From CAZBBC01 sp964489835 (GTDB taxonomy: Bacteria > Calditrichota > Calditrichia > JAJRVZ01), in contig CAZBBC010000166.1 in NCBI GenBank assembly GCA_964489835.1, positions 1-9,478 on the forward strand: 9,478 nucleotides of DNA, in the 5' to 3' direction. Under the pieces are notes generated by a model, which saw only the letters and a list, made by a program, of their open reading frames with translations, did no database searches and was not told the DNA's origin. A program made the translations under genes and the position numbers. Shown piece after piece: positions 1-6,777 of the stretch. Positions within the stretch are counted from its first letter, which is position 1; each line of letters starts with the position of its first letter.

Positions 1-1190
1 CTGACCGGCTTGTTTTTGTTGTCGATCTCCGTTACAACATAAAAACAAGAACTGTATAAAAAGTCTTTATGAAGGCTCTGTCTTATATTGTATTCACTTT
101 TGATGATATAGGATACTTTGGATCCTTCCCCGGTCATGTAAATGATCTCTAGCTTTGATATCCGTCCCGACCCCCCCCTTTTTAAAGGTTTGAATGCTAT
201 GATCGAGGCGGCCTTAAGATTCAGTTTCCTGTTTAGTATATCAACAATTTCATTCTGACCATAAGTCACACACCATCTGAAGTAGGATCCTTCTTCATCA
301 ACACTACCAAGAAATTTTGTTAAGGATGATTCCGGAATTATGTGGGGACTACAAAAGGTTTCTGGTATACTATCGATCCAATCAATCACCTTTTTTTCCC
401 CTGATAGTGGCAGGGAAGGGTAAGTAAATCCGTGTGGTGCGTCGGCCATATTTTGAAGATATTTTAATTCATTTCCTCCCCATATTGTATGAAATGACTC
501 CATGATGCCACCGCAACTCTTAGAATATCTGGCATCACAAATTTTTTTGTCATGAGTCATGACCTGGCCCGATGTATTTTTTGCACCTTCGATCGATTGT
601 TCAGTTAAATTGCTGCTGCCCTGATAACGTTGACAACAATCATCATTACATACATCCATATCCATTGATACATGTTTCTGTTCAATATTGGCCAACATCC
701 AGGATCGGGCAGCGATGGTTTGTGCCTCGATAAAAGTGGTCGGACAATCAGCAGCCATCTCTGAGGTTGCAACACACATCAGATATTCTTCCAGCGGCAA
801 TTCATTGATAAGAATGAATTTTTTACTATATATTTTCAGTTCCAGAGAACCTGGCAGAATGACATCAACCCTTTTTTGCCAGTGAAAACCTCTGCCGGCG
901 AGGATATCATTTACCTTAATACCAAGGGATGGTTTGAGTGAATAGTTTTCCATTGGTTGGATTCTAAAGGAAGCTGACAATCCAAATTCTGAATTAATTT
1001 TGTTTTGTTGCGTGAGGCTGAATGTCAGGTTGGTACCTGGCTTCAGATGTGCATATCCAGAGTCGGAGAGAAGTTTATAACCCGGTGTTTCAGGAAAGGC
1101 GATGGTCAATCCTTCCACATTGTCTTCTGGAAGGACGATCCCTACCCGGATTAGGGGTTCTTTGTCAGGTATTAGATGCGGTTTAAGCAT
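1..1190 (-). CDS. SpoIID/LytB-domain protein, C-terminus cut by the left window edge
   Basis: Reverse-strand reading from the ATG at 1190 is open for 396 codons and runs off the window. Residues about 129-250 match the SpoIID core. LPLEEYL (131-137) is followed by ATSEMAA with E144 at the position of the family's catalytic Glu, then EAQTIAARSW (155-164), a Cys cluster CNDDCCQRYQG (181-191), and SCGGIMESFHTIWGG (225-239). Later SGRISKLEII (341-350) and FLYSSCF (377-383) match the family's C-terminal part; the usual GWGHGVGM-type end would lie outside the window. SpoIID proteins are lytic transglycosylases that cut peptidoglycan glycan strands lacking stem peptides. Residues 1-125 are a less conserved N-terminal extension. 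No signal peptide is visible. The start overlaps the end of the upstream kinase-like gene by 19 bp. A possible SD (AGGAA) lies 13 nt upstream, which is rather far, so translational coupling is likely. The family call is firm; substrate and location are inferred. Confidence 0.88.
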   Translation of the reverse strand, partial: MLKPHLIPDKEPLIRVGIVLPEDNVEGLTIAFPETPGYKLLSDSGYAHLKPGTNLTFSLTQQNKINSEFGLSASFRIQPMENYSLKPSLGIKVNDILAGRGFHWQKRVDVILPGSLELKIYSKKFILINELPLEEYLMCVATSEMAADCPTTFIEAQTIAARSWMLANIEQKHVSMDMDVCNDDCCQRYQGSSNLTEQSIEGAKNTSGQVMTHDKKICDARYSKSCGGIMESFHTIWGGNELKYLQNMADAPHGFTYPSLPLSGEKKVIDWIDSIPETFCSPHIIPESSLTKFLGSVDEEGSYFRWCVTYGQNEIVDILNRKLNLKAASIIAFKPLKRGGSGRISKLEIIYMTGEGSKVSYIIKSEYNIRQSLHKDFLYSSCFYVVTEIDNKNKPV

Positions 1191-2377
1191 AAATGTGCAT
1201 CGATTCCTGCGCCAAGTGCAGGTGCTTCACGTAATTGGGAAAATACCATTTTTTCTTTTATAAAGGTATTGGTGTGAAGATAACTTTTTTTTGCTTTTAG
1301 CGGTAGACAATCAGCAGAGTATATAATCGAAGATAATCGTTCCAGGAGGGTAGATGTAAGCACTTTTTTACCCTCGGAACTGGACATCAAGTCCCCCAAT
1401 CGCTGACCGATGACAATCCGGTCAAAGATTTCCCCCCGGTATATGTGCACCGTATCCAGTTTCTGGCGATTGGGGTTGACAAATCTAAAAATGTCCCGTG
1501 ATCCGCAGAATAATGTTGAGATACGCTCGAAAAGGAGCATGGATAAATTCTGAGCGACTTCATCAAAGGTTTTTAAGGCCGCCTCGTTTTTTTTAACCGC
1601 CAGAGAAGCAATTTGAGGGGGAAAGATATTGGATGCATTCAGCGACTCCACCGTTTTATCCGCATATTTTGAATAGATTAATTGCAATCCAGAGGCTGAG
1701 GCATATTTTTCAAGGGATAAATCAAGATTGTTTTTCATTTCCCAGGTTTTTGCTATCCATGATTTCACCTGATCAAAAGGAATTAATTGACCTTTTAAAA
1801 TCAAGGCATCCGCAGCACCTGTGCCACCCCCAAGATAATAAGCGTTATTTAAATTTCTAAATGACCCCTCTTCCGCATAAAATTCTCCAAGTCCACTGTA
1901 ATCGGCATCGCTGCCCAGTCTGGCTATCGGGGCTACAGAAGTTATCCCCCCGGAAATCAAATACTTTTCCAGAAGATCACAGTAATCGATGATTCGCGGT
2001 CCGTTAGCAATAATATTGATACCGCGTAAATTCGCGGTCTTTAATCCGGGCATTCCCATACCAACCAGAACCGGTTTATTTCCGTCCCTGGCTGCAAGTG
2101 TGTAAATTATTTTTGCAGCTGCTTTAACATATATATCGCCTTGTCTTAATTCCTCCTGGGTGAGGTCAATATTTCCACTGTCCCTTTGTGAGAGTTGATC
2201 TTGTAAAGGGACCGGTTGAAAATCAGGGATATATCCTTCTATTGCGCTGTATGGTAATTCAGCATGATGGTTAGAAAGTGCATAGGATTTTGTCTTAGTG
2301 GAATAATCAATAATCCAACCACTAACCTTCGTGGCCCCTCCATCTATACCAATAAGTGAATAATCTTTAGTATGCAT
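1172..2377 (-). CDS. ROK-like sugar kinase / ASKHA-fold ATPase, zinc motif absent
   Basis: About 401 residues (numbered from the ATG at 2377) with the actin-like ATPase fold of ROK sugar kinases. IGIDGGATK (9-17) is the phosphate-1 loop, GMGMPGL (106-112) matches the ROK G-x-PG segment, and GSDADYSGLGE (155-165) holds the likely catalytic base D157 as in the ROK ND-A motif. LGGGTGA (182-188) is the phosphate-2 loop, and ALGAGIDA (387-394) matches the C-terminal ALGA motif. The ROK zinc signature (GH-x-x plus CxCGxxGC) is not present where expected, around residues 195-225. ROK proteins usually phosphorylate hexoses or amino sugars in the cytoplasm; the substrate here is unknown. It is the middle gene of the leftward operon: 16 bp after the glycosyltransferase stop, overlapping the SpoIID-like start by 19 bp. 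A TTG codon two codons upstream (2383) is an alternative start; neither start has a clear SD. A BadF/BadG-type ATPase is the main alternative. Confidence 0.8.
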   Translation of the reverse strand: MHTKDYSLIGIDGGATKVSGWIIDYSTKTKSYALSNHHAELPYSAIEGYIPDFQPVPLQDQLSQRDSGNIDLTQEELRQGDIYVKAAAKIIYTLAARDGNKPVLVGMGMPGLKTANLRGINIIANGPRIIDYCDLLEKYLISGGITSVAPIARLGSDADYSGLGEFYAEEGSFRNLNNAYYLGGGTGAADALILKGQLIPFDQVKSWIAKTWEMKNNLDLSLEKYASASGLQLIYSKYADKTVESLNASNIFPPQIASLAVKKNEAALKTFDEVAQNLSMLLFERISTLFCGSRDIFRFVNPNRQKLDTVHIYRGEIFDRIVIGQRLGDLMSSSEGKKVLTSTLLERLSSIIYSADCLPLKAKKSYLHTNTFIKEKMVFSQLREAPALGAGIDAHLCLNRI

Positions 2378-2393
2378 TTTCAAAATATTCGGA

Positions 2394-3983
2394 TCATCGT
2401 TTTGCGTTCAATTCTTTTCTTCTCTTCAGGGCTTGTAGACGCATATGATCTTTTGCCTCATCGTTTCGTTGAATCGTATCGACATCAATATTGTGATCCG
2501 TACCGCCTTTGTGCCGTACCACTTCATAAATTGGATCCCAGATACGACCCACACGGTATTTTTCGCTTATTTTAAGAACCATCTCATAATCTTCGCCGTA
2601 ATTACATGCAAAAGGTTCATCGTTCATCCCAAAATAGCCCATTTCCCTGACGATTTTTACTGGGATAGAGCGAGGTGCGCCGGCACCATTAATCCGCAGA
2701 AGATTGTTACGTCCATTCTCTTCTGTCCACTCATCATGAGTAACCACGGGTATATTTCCAACTCTGCTTAAATCTCCCTTATTCTCATCTTTTTCCCATA
2801 CCTCATAAGAGCCTATGACGATACCAATTCTGGGATCGGAATCGAACATTTTCAGGATTTTTTCAACTGCTGCAGGTTTCAGCCGGTCATCTGAATCCAA
2901 TTGAATATAATAGGCAGCTCCGGATTTTTGTATGCCAAGATTAAGGCATAAGCCGATATTGTTTATATCTATCGGGATCAGACGGACCTCCGGCTTGTTA
3001 GGATCGTATTTTTCACCACCGACCATATATTTTTTAACTTCCTGATTTGTCGGGTCCTGAGGACCCCCATTAACCACAACAATGATCTCAATTTCCTTTA
3101 CGGTTTGATTTAATACACTTTCTATGGCCGTTGATATAAAATCAGGGCGGTTATTAACCGGAATGATAATCGAAGCTTTTAATTGGGTGCTTTCTCCGGA
3201 TTCAGGTCTGTTCTGATAAAATCTGCCCGGTTTAAGATAGGAGTTTGTACGTTTCAAATGATTGGTAAGGACTTTCTCAGCCTCCATTTGACTCTCTTTG
3301 CTCGCCAATAGATAATCAAAAACATTATGATTTTTATTTTTTACTAGAACCTGATAAAGCACTCCTGCATACTTATTGGCAAGATGTACTGGTTCTGATT
3401 TTTCCATGAGTTTTAATCTGATATCATAAAGTGTTTTGTACTTTAATGATTCATCGAAACCGCCACAATCGGACAGGGAAGATTTTTTGAAAAATAAGAC
3501 ACGGCCATAATCCTGATTATCCCGGAGACGACCGGCGTGAGATTTTAACAACTGAATCTCTTTTGACTTTTTTCTATATAGAATCCCATAATCAGCGTAT
3601 ATGATCCCGGATTTAGGATTCCTGTCCGCTGTCAAAAGGAAGGCAGCAGCAGCTGCACTTTTAAGGTATACCTCTGCCGTGGAGTTATCGATGTATAGTA
3701 AATATTCACCCTGTGCTCTGGCCCGGGAAGCATTCAACCAGGCGCCTAATGTCGAAAATTGCTCCTGAATATATAAAATATTATTTCCTTCGGTATTCAT
3801 CCGGCTGATTTCATTTGCCACCTCGTTATTGAGCATCTGATCCAATATGATCAATTCCAGGGAATGGTCATGCTGCTGTAAAATATTCCGCACCATGCCA
3901 TATAAATTCTTTAGTGGATAAGTAAGTTCTCCCGGTAAATGCAGAACGGCACTTATCTTGGATTTATTTATCCCGTCAGGCAT
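2394..3983 (-). CDS. Family 2 glycosyltransferase with two GT-A domains, first degenerate
   Basis: A 529-residue cytoplasmic protein with no signal peptide or clear membrane segment. Residues about 268-495 form a canonical GT-A/GT2 domain. It opens with ASIIIPVNNRPDFISTAIES (270-289). The metal/nucleotide-sugar binding motif is LDSDD (362-366; D363, D365, D366), and the acceptor-side motif is GED (463-465; E464 as likely catalytic base), followed by the conserved WDPIYEVVRHKGG (482-494). Residues about 8-235 resemble a second GT-A domain (NASRARAQGEYLLYIDN, 84-100; GGFDESL, 174-180), but the metal motif reads IDN rather than DxD. The family moves a sugar from a nucleotide sugar to an acceptor; donor and acceptor cannot be read here. 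The start is well supported by AAGGAG at 3990-3995, six bases upstream of the ATG. It is the first gene of the operon with the ROK-like and SpoIID-like genes, so a glycan or cell-envelope role is inferred. Confidence 0.88.
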   Translation of the reverse strand: MPDGINKSKISAVLHLPGELTYPLKNLYGMVRNILQQHDHSLELIILDQMLNNEVANEISRMNTEGNNILYIQEQFSTLGAWLNASRARAQGEYLLYIDNSTAEVYLKSAAAAAFLLTADRNPKSGIIYADYGILYRKKSKEIQLLKSHAGRLRDNQDYGRVLFFKKSSLSDCGGFDESLKYKTLYDIRLKLMEKSEPVHLANKYAGVLYQVLVKNKNHNVFDYLLASKESQMEAEKVLTNHLKRTNSYLKPGRFYQNRPESGESTQLKASIIIPVNNRPDFISTAIESVLNQTVKEIEIIVVVNGGPQDPTNQEVKKYMVGGEKYDPNKPEVRLIPIDINNIGLCLNLGIQKSGAAYYIQLDSDDRLKPAAVEKILKMFDSDPRIGIVIGSYEVWEKDENKGDLSRVGNIPVVTHDEWTEENGRNNLLRINGAGAPRSIPVKIVREMGYFGMNDEPFACNYGEDYEMVLKISEKYRVGRIWDPIYEVVRHKGGTDHNIDVDTIQRNDEAKDHMRLQALKRRKELNAKR

Positions 3984-3989
3984 CGCCTG

Positions 3990-3995
3990 CTCCTT
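3990..3995 (-). promoter_or_regulatory. Shine-Dalgarno site of the glycosyltransferase gene
   Basis: AAGGAG on the minus strand lies 6 nt before the ATG at 3983. It is the only strong SD in the leftward operon and fixes this start. A small palindrome (CTAGA/TCTAG, 4007-4018) lies 11 bases further upstream in the leader and could be an operator or leader hairpin, but this is weak. Confidence 0.7.
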
Positions 3996-4077
3996 ATATT
4001 TTTATGCTAGATGTCTAGGTTTCCCATTTATAATATTATTAGTGTTTGGTTAATATTAATTTTCTTCAATAAATGAC

Positions 4078-4098
4078 TAAAAAACTCATCCCCAAACC
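4078..4098 (+). repeat. Dispersed repeat, copy 1 (21 bp identical to 9432-9452)
   Basis: The 21 bases here (T, six A, then CTCATCCCCAAACC) recur exactly at 9432-9452 on the same strand, also in intergenic DNA. After this identical part the two copies diverge: this one runs into a palindrome built on CCTTCGACT, the other into a CCCCTTCTCTT hairpin. Exact 21-base identity in a 9.5-kb window is far beyond chance. Confidence 0.85.
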
Positions 4099-4130
4099 TG
4101 CGTCTAAGCCGCATCTTCGACCTTCTCTTT

Positions 4131-4199
4131 CCTTCGACTCTGCTCAGGATACGAGAAGGGTCTTATTAGTTCCGCTGTCATCCTGAGCGCAGTCGAAGG
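4131..4199. repeat. REP-like imperfect palindrome (CCTTCGACT...CTCAGGAT family)
   Basis: Left arm 4131-4150 (CCTTCGACTCTGCTCAGGAT) and right arm 4180-4199 are inverted copies matching at 18 of 20 positions, with a 29-base loop. Weaker pairing extends the stem outwards to about 4122 and 4208. I recall similar CCTTCGACT/CTCAGGAT intergenic elements in many unrelated bacterial genomes. As RNA it would form a strong hairpin and may act as a terminator or mRNA-stabilising element; that role is inferred. Confidence 0.85.
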
Positions 4200-4212
4200 A
4201 TAGAGTGAGTTC

Positions 4213-4238
4213 TTTAAATCAAGTCCTAATGATTTAAA
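4213..4238. repeat. Perfect 9-bp AT-rich hairpin
   Basis: TTTAAATCA (4213-4221) and TGATTTAAA (4230-4238) are perfect inverted copies around an 8-base loop. No T-run follows directly, so it is not a convincing intrinsic terminator. It could be an operator in the divergent promoter region. Confidence 0.55.
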
Positions 4239-4292
4239 TATTTAATTCGATTGATATTCCTGTGATATCTAATAACGAAATAAGTATAAACC

Positions 4293-4375
4293 GGAAACTC
4301 ATGGATTCAAATAATGAAAATAATCATTACATCCACCAATATCAATTGGAAAAATATGATCATTTATGAGTTTCC
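4293..4375. repeat. Spaced inverted repeat GGAAACTCAT / ATGAGTTTCC
   Basis: Perfect 10-bp arms at 4293-4302 and 4366-4375 are separated by 63 AT-rich bases. The arms suggest either a small MITE-like element or a regulatory structure upstream of the Usp gene. There is no internal ORF and no target-site duplication that I can see. Confidence 0.5.
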
Positions 4376-4395
4376 CATTCCTCCTTTTATTCCGG

Positions 4396-4424
4396 TTGCA
4401 ATTCTGCCTTCTTTTTTTTAATAT
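4396..4424 (+). promoter_or_regulatory. Candidate sigma70-type promoter for the Usp operon
   Basis: TTGCAA (4396-4401) and TAATAT (4419-4424) are 17 bp apart, each matching four of six consensus bases. The site lies about 95 bp before the Usp start and is correctly oriented. In AT-rich DNA such matches are common, so this is only a candidate; it would not apply if the host uses a Bacteroidota-type primary sigma factor. Confidence 0.3.
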
Positions 4425-4505
4425 TCTACCAATCGGATCGGTATAAATATCATATATATCAACCACCGCCTGTTATATTCCTGTAAAGATAAACCCTTCT
4501 TATTT

Positions 4506-4512
4506 AGAGGAG
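4506..4512 (+). promoter_or_regulatory. Shine-Dalgarno site that decides the Usp start
   Basis: AGAGGAG ends directly before the ATG at 4513, leaving no spacing for that codon, but sits six bases before the in-frame GTG at 4519. This favours the GTG start, which also gives the typical Usp N-terminus MIKRILIPLD. Confidence 0.6.
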
Positions 4513-4518
4513 ATGATT

Positions 4519-5367
4519 GTGATAAAACGAATACTCATACCATTGGACCCTTCACCTTATTCAAAATCCACACTGAACCTGGCGTGTATTATTGCAAAGG
4601 TCTATGATGCCGAATTGACAGGTCTGGTCATCCTGGATATACCCGGAATCGAAGAATCAATAGGACCAATTCCCATGGGTGGACTTTACTATGCTGAGAA
4701 CTTGGAAAAAGAAAAAAAAGAAGAAGCTCAAAAGCGGATTGAAGGATTGCTGAAAGATTTCGAAAAAAAATGCGTGAAGGAAAAAATTAAGTATCATGTG
4801 GCAGAAAGACAGGGGAGCCCGAGTAATCAGATTTTGAAGGAGTCCATCTATTATGATCTGGTAATGATCGGTTTACGTACCTATTTTAATTTTGAAACTT
4901 CAGAAGAGTATGGCGCATCACTGGATAACCTGTTGAAGGAATCGATTACCCCGATTTATGGAATTCCGGAGATAATCCCATTTGCAGATAAGCCGGATAG
5001 AAAAATCCGTATACTCCTTGCATTCGATGGCAGTCCGCTTGCTGCGCGGGCCATGCAGCGCTTCACGCAACTGGTTGATCCGGATCTGTTTGAAATTACC
5101 CTCCTAAATGCCTCCGAGGACAGAGAAGAGGGAAATTTTATTTTAACACAAGCAGAAAAGTACCTGAAATCACATGGTATTGAAAATATCAAAAAAGAAT
5201 GGACCAGTGAGGATATTATTGATGTGGTTGAAAAAGAATATTATGACAAAATGGATGGTTTTGTCGTCGGTGCCCATGCTGCTAAGGGAATATTTGACTT
5301 TTTTGTTGGAAGTTTAACAAAATTTCTTGTGAAACGTGGAAAAAAACTCGTTTTTATCGGTAAGTAA
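4519..5367 (+). CDS. Tandem-domain universal stress protein (UspA family)
   Basis: From the GTG start this is 282 residues with two Usp domains. Domain 1 (about 1-148) begins IKRILIPLDPSPYS, the usual beta1 strand with a ligand-contacting Asp (D10). Domain 2 (about 160-282) begins IRILLAFDGSP with D170 and ends with VVGAHAAKGIFDFFVGS (about 249-265). That segment follows the Usp ATP-binding pattern G-2x-G-9x-G-S/T, except that the second Gly is Ala. Domain 1 keeps only a weak form (VMIGLRT...GASLD). So ATP binding, if any, is most likely in domain 2 and may be reduced. Usp proteins are cytoplasmic stress and energy-status proteins; tandem forms of about 280 residues are common. It is first in a likely two-gene operon with the membrane protein that starts 45 bp downstream. 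An ATG at 4513 is the alternative start. Confidence 0.88.
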   Translation: MIKRILIPLDPSPYSKSTLNLACIIAKVYDAELTGLVILDIPGIEESIGPIPMGGLYYAENLEKEKKEEAQKRIEGLLKDFEKKCVKEKIKYHVAERQGSPSNQILKESIYYDLVMIGLRTYFNFETSEEYGASLDNLLKESITPIYGIPEIIPFADKPDRKIRILLAFDGSPLAARAMQRFTQLVDPDLFEITLLNASEDREEGNFILTQAEKYLKSHGIENIKKEWTSEDIIDVVEKEYYDKMDGFVVGAHAAKGIFDFFVGSLTKFLVKRGKKLVFIGK

Positions 5368-5412
5368 ATAAAACAGAGGTTTATTCTCTTTTATCCCGTA
5401 TATATTGTTCAT

Positions 5413-6492
5413 ATGGCAAAAGAATTAGATAATAATCCAAAACTGACCAGCTATATAAAAACATTGACTTTTCTGGTCGGAATCATCTGTGTAATTCTTG
5501 CCGGATTTGTTCTCCTTGAGATGAGATCGGTTATCGTTCCGCTTGTGCTTGCCCTGATTATCAGTTTTATTTTAAATCCAATTATTTTATTCTTCGAAAA
5601 AAGACATATTCCTGAAATTATATCAATTATTCTGGTACTAACCGCGACTTTTTTCGTTCTGTTTCTTATTGCCCAATTAATCAATCTTAACATTAAGTCA
5701 TTCCTGGCGAATATTAATCAATATGAAGAGCGATTCAAATCTATTCTGACAAAAATACTGGATGGTCTTAGTCTTGCCAGTGGGGCCGTTAGATTTGGGA
5801 ATGAATCGACTCAATTTCCAACGATTTCCGCTATTTTAGAGAATATTTCAATCAAAGATATTGTTACCGCCATTTTAGGTTCCATTAGTTCGATTCTTTC
5901 AGAAACCTTTCTTGTACTTTTATATTTGTTGTTTTTACTCATCGGTCGAAACAAAATGATTCATAAACTGGATGTTGCCTTTGACTCTGAAATGTCTTTA
6001 AAAGTAAAAACGATTGTAAAAAAAATAAATAAACAGATAAATAAATATATTATCACGAAAACCCTGATCAGTCTATTAACCGCTGTTTTGGTTACTATTA
6101 CCTTGTGGTTGTTTAATGTTGAGTTTGCATTTATTTGGGGATTTCTTACTTTTCTTTTAAATTTTATTCCAAATATAGGTTCTTTTATTGCCACCGTTTT
6201 TCCTATCACATTTTCACTTATTCAATTTGATAATGTGATGATCGCTGTATGGATTGGAATTATTTTATTTACCATTCAATTTTTGGTTGGTAGTGTTCTT
6301 GAGCCGAAAATTTTGGGGCAGAGTATGGGTATCAGTCCTGTGGTCGTCCTGTTTTCGCTTCTGTTCTGGGGCTATGCATGGGGCATTATCGGGATGATTC
6401 TTGCCGTACCATTAGCCGTTTTGATAAAAATTATACTTGAAAATATTTCAGGCTTAAAACCACTCAGCATTCTGATGAGTGATTATAAATAG
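5413..6492 (+). CDS. AI-2E/UPF0118-family membrane transporter (PerM/TqsA-like)
   Basis: A 359-residue polytopic membrane protein with the layout of PF01594. Hydrophobic segments lie at about 17-36, 39-60, 68-92, 150-177, 214-234, 236-268, 275-296 and 306-343, with a large soluble loop at about 93-148. Conserved family segments are FIPNIGSFIATVFP (251-264), LEPKILGQSMGISP (296-309) and GIIGMILAVPL (324-334). Some members export autoinducer-2 (TqsA) and others act as Na+/H+ or other ion exchangers, so the substrate cannot be assigned. The length fits the family. It follows the Usp gene by 45 bp on the same strand and probably shares its transcript. There is no clear SD before the ATG at 5413, so translation may be weak or the start slightly different. 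Confidence 0.9.
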   Translation: MAKELDNNPKLTSYIKTLTFLVGIICVILAGFVLLEMRSVIVPLVLALIISFILNPIILFFEKRHIPEIISIILVLTATFFVLFLIAQLINLNIKSFLANINQYEERFKSILTKILDGLSLASGAVRFGNESTQFPTISAILENISIKDIVTAILGSISSILSETFLVLLYLLFLLIGRNKMIHKLDVAFDSEMSLKVKTIVKKINKQINKYIITKTLISLLTAVLVTITLWLFNVEFAFIWGFLTFLLNFIPNIGSFIATVFPITFSLIQFDNVMIAVWIGIILFTIQFLVGSVLEPKILGQSMGISPVVVLFSLLFWGYAWGIIGMILAVPLAVLIKIILENISGLKPLSILMSDYK

Positions 6493-6777
6493 TTGGGATC
6501 AAAAGGCAGATTACAGATTTGATTTTCACTTTCTATGCTTAGTTTATTGTTGGGGACTAAGGTTCACATAATTTGAATTTGTACTTAAATACCAACCAAA
6601 AATATATGAAATTTGAATAATGAATATCGATTAACGAATTTTTATTGGAGAAGTAAACACAAAGTAACCTCAAAAATCAGGATTCGTTATTCCTTGATCG
6701 ATATTCAAATATTAAAGATAGACTTTCAGATATCGCACCAAAGAGTCTAACCATGATAAAAGATCGGAGCCATTGCT
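6493..6777. other. 285-bp intergenic region with an inverted repeat
   Basis: It lies between the membrane transporter and the PilZ gene. It holds the inverted-repeat element at 6621-6707 and otherwise AT-rich sequence with no ORF. It should contain the PilZ promoter, probably after the repeat (6708-6765), but no clear -35/-10 pair stands out. Confidence 0.6.
6621..6707. repeat. REP-like inverted repeat (TGAATATCGAT family)
   Basis: TGAATATCGAT (6621-6631) pairs with ATCGATATTCA (6697-6707), and TAACGAAT (6632-6639) pairs with ATTCGTTA (6682-6689). The right arm has seven extra bases between the two blocks, so the left arm looks like a deleted copy. TTGAATATCGA...AACGAAT strings are, from memory, a common intergenic repeat type in several environmental bacterial lineages. 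There is no coding capacity. Confidence 0.75.

Larger units (their letters stand above)
3984..4512. other. 529-bp divergent intergenic region with several palindromes
   Basis: It separates the leftward glycosyltransferase operon from the rightward Usp operon, so it must hold promoters for both. I see no credible coding region. It carries a copy of a dispersed repeat start (4078-4098), a long imperfect palindrome (4131-4199), an AT-rich perfect hairpin (4213-4238) and a spaced inverted repeat (4293-4302 with 4366-4375). The rest is AT-rich. The leftward promoter is not clear; an AT-rich stretch at 4030-4060 is the likely place. Confidence 0.7.

Noticed and set aside
688..885. Plus-strand reading frame of 65 codons
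   Set aside because: It lies entirely inside the SpoIID-like gene on the other strand, which has clear family motifs; the plus-strand translation resembles nothing and has no SD.
2445..2771. Plus-strand reading frame of 108 codons
   Set aside because: It overlaps the conserved C-terminal catalytic part of the glycosyltransferase on the minus strand; its composition is that of an antisense shadow.
4078..4375. Insertion sequence or CRISPR array in the divergent intergenic region
   Set aside because: There is no transposase ORF and no regularly spaced direct repeats; the structures are isolated palindromes of different sequence.
5365..5412. Intrinsic terminator between the Usp and AI-2E-family genes
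   Set aside because: The only possible stem is a very short A/T-only pairing (AATAAA/TTTATT), too weak to terminate; co-transcription is more likely.
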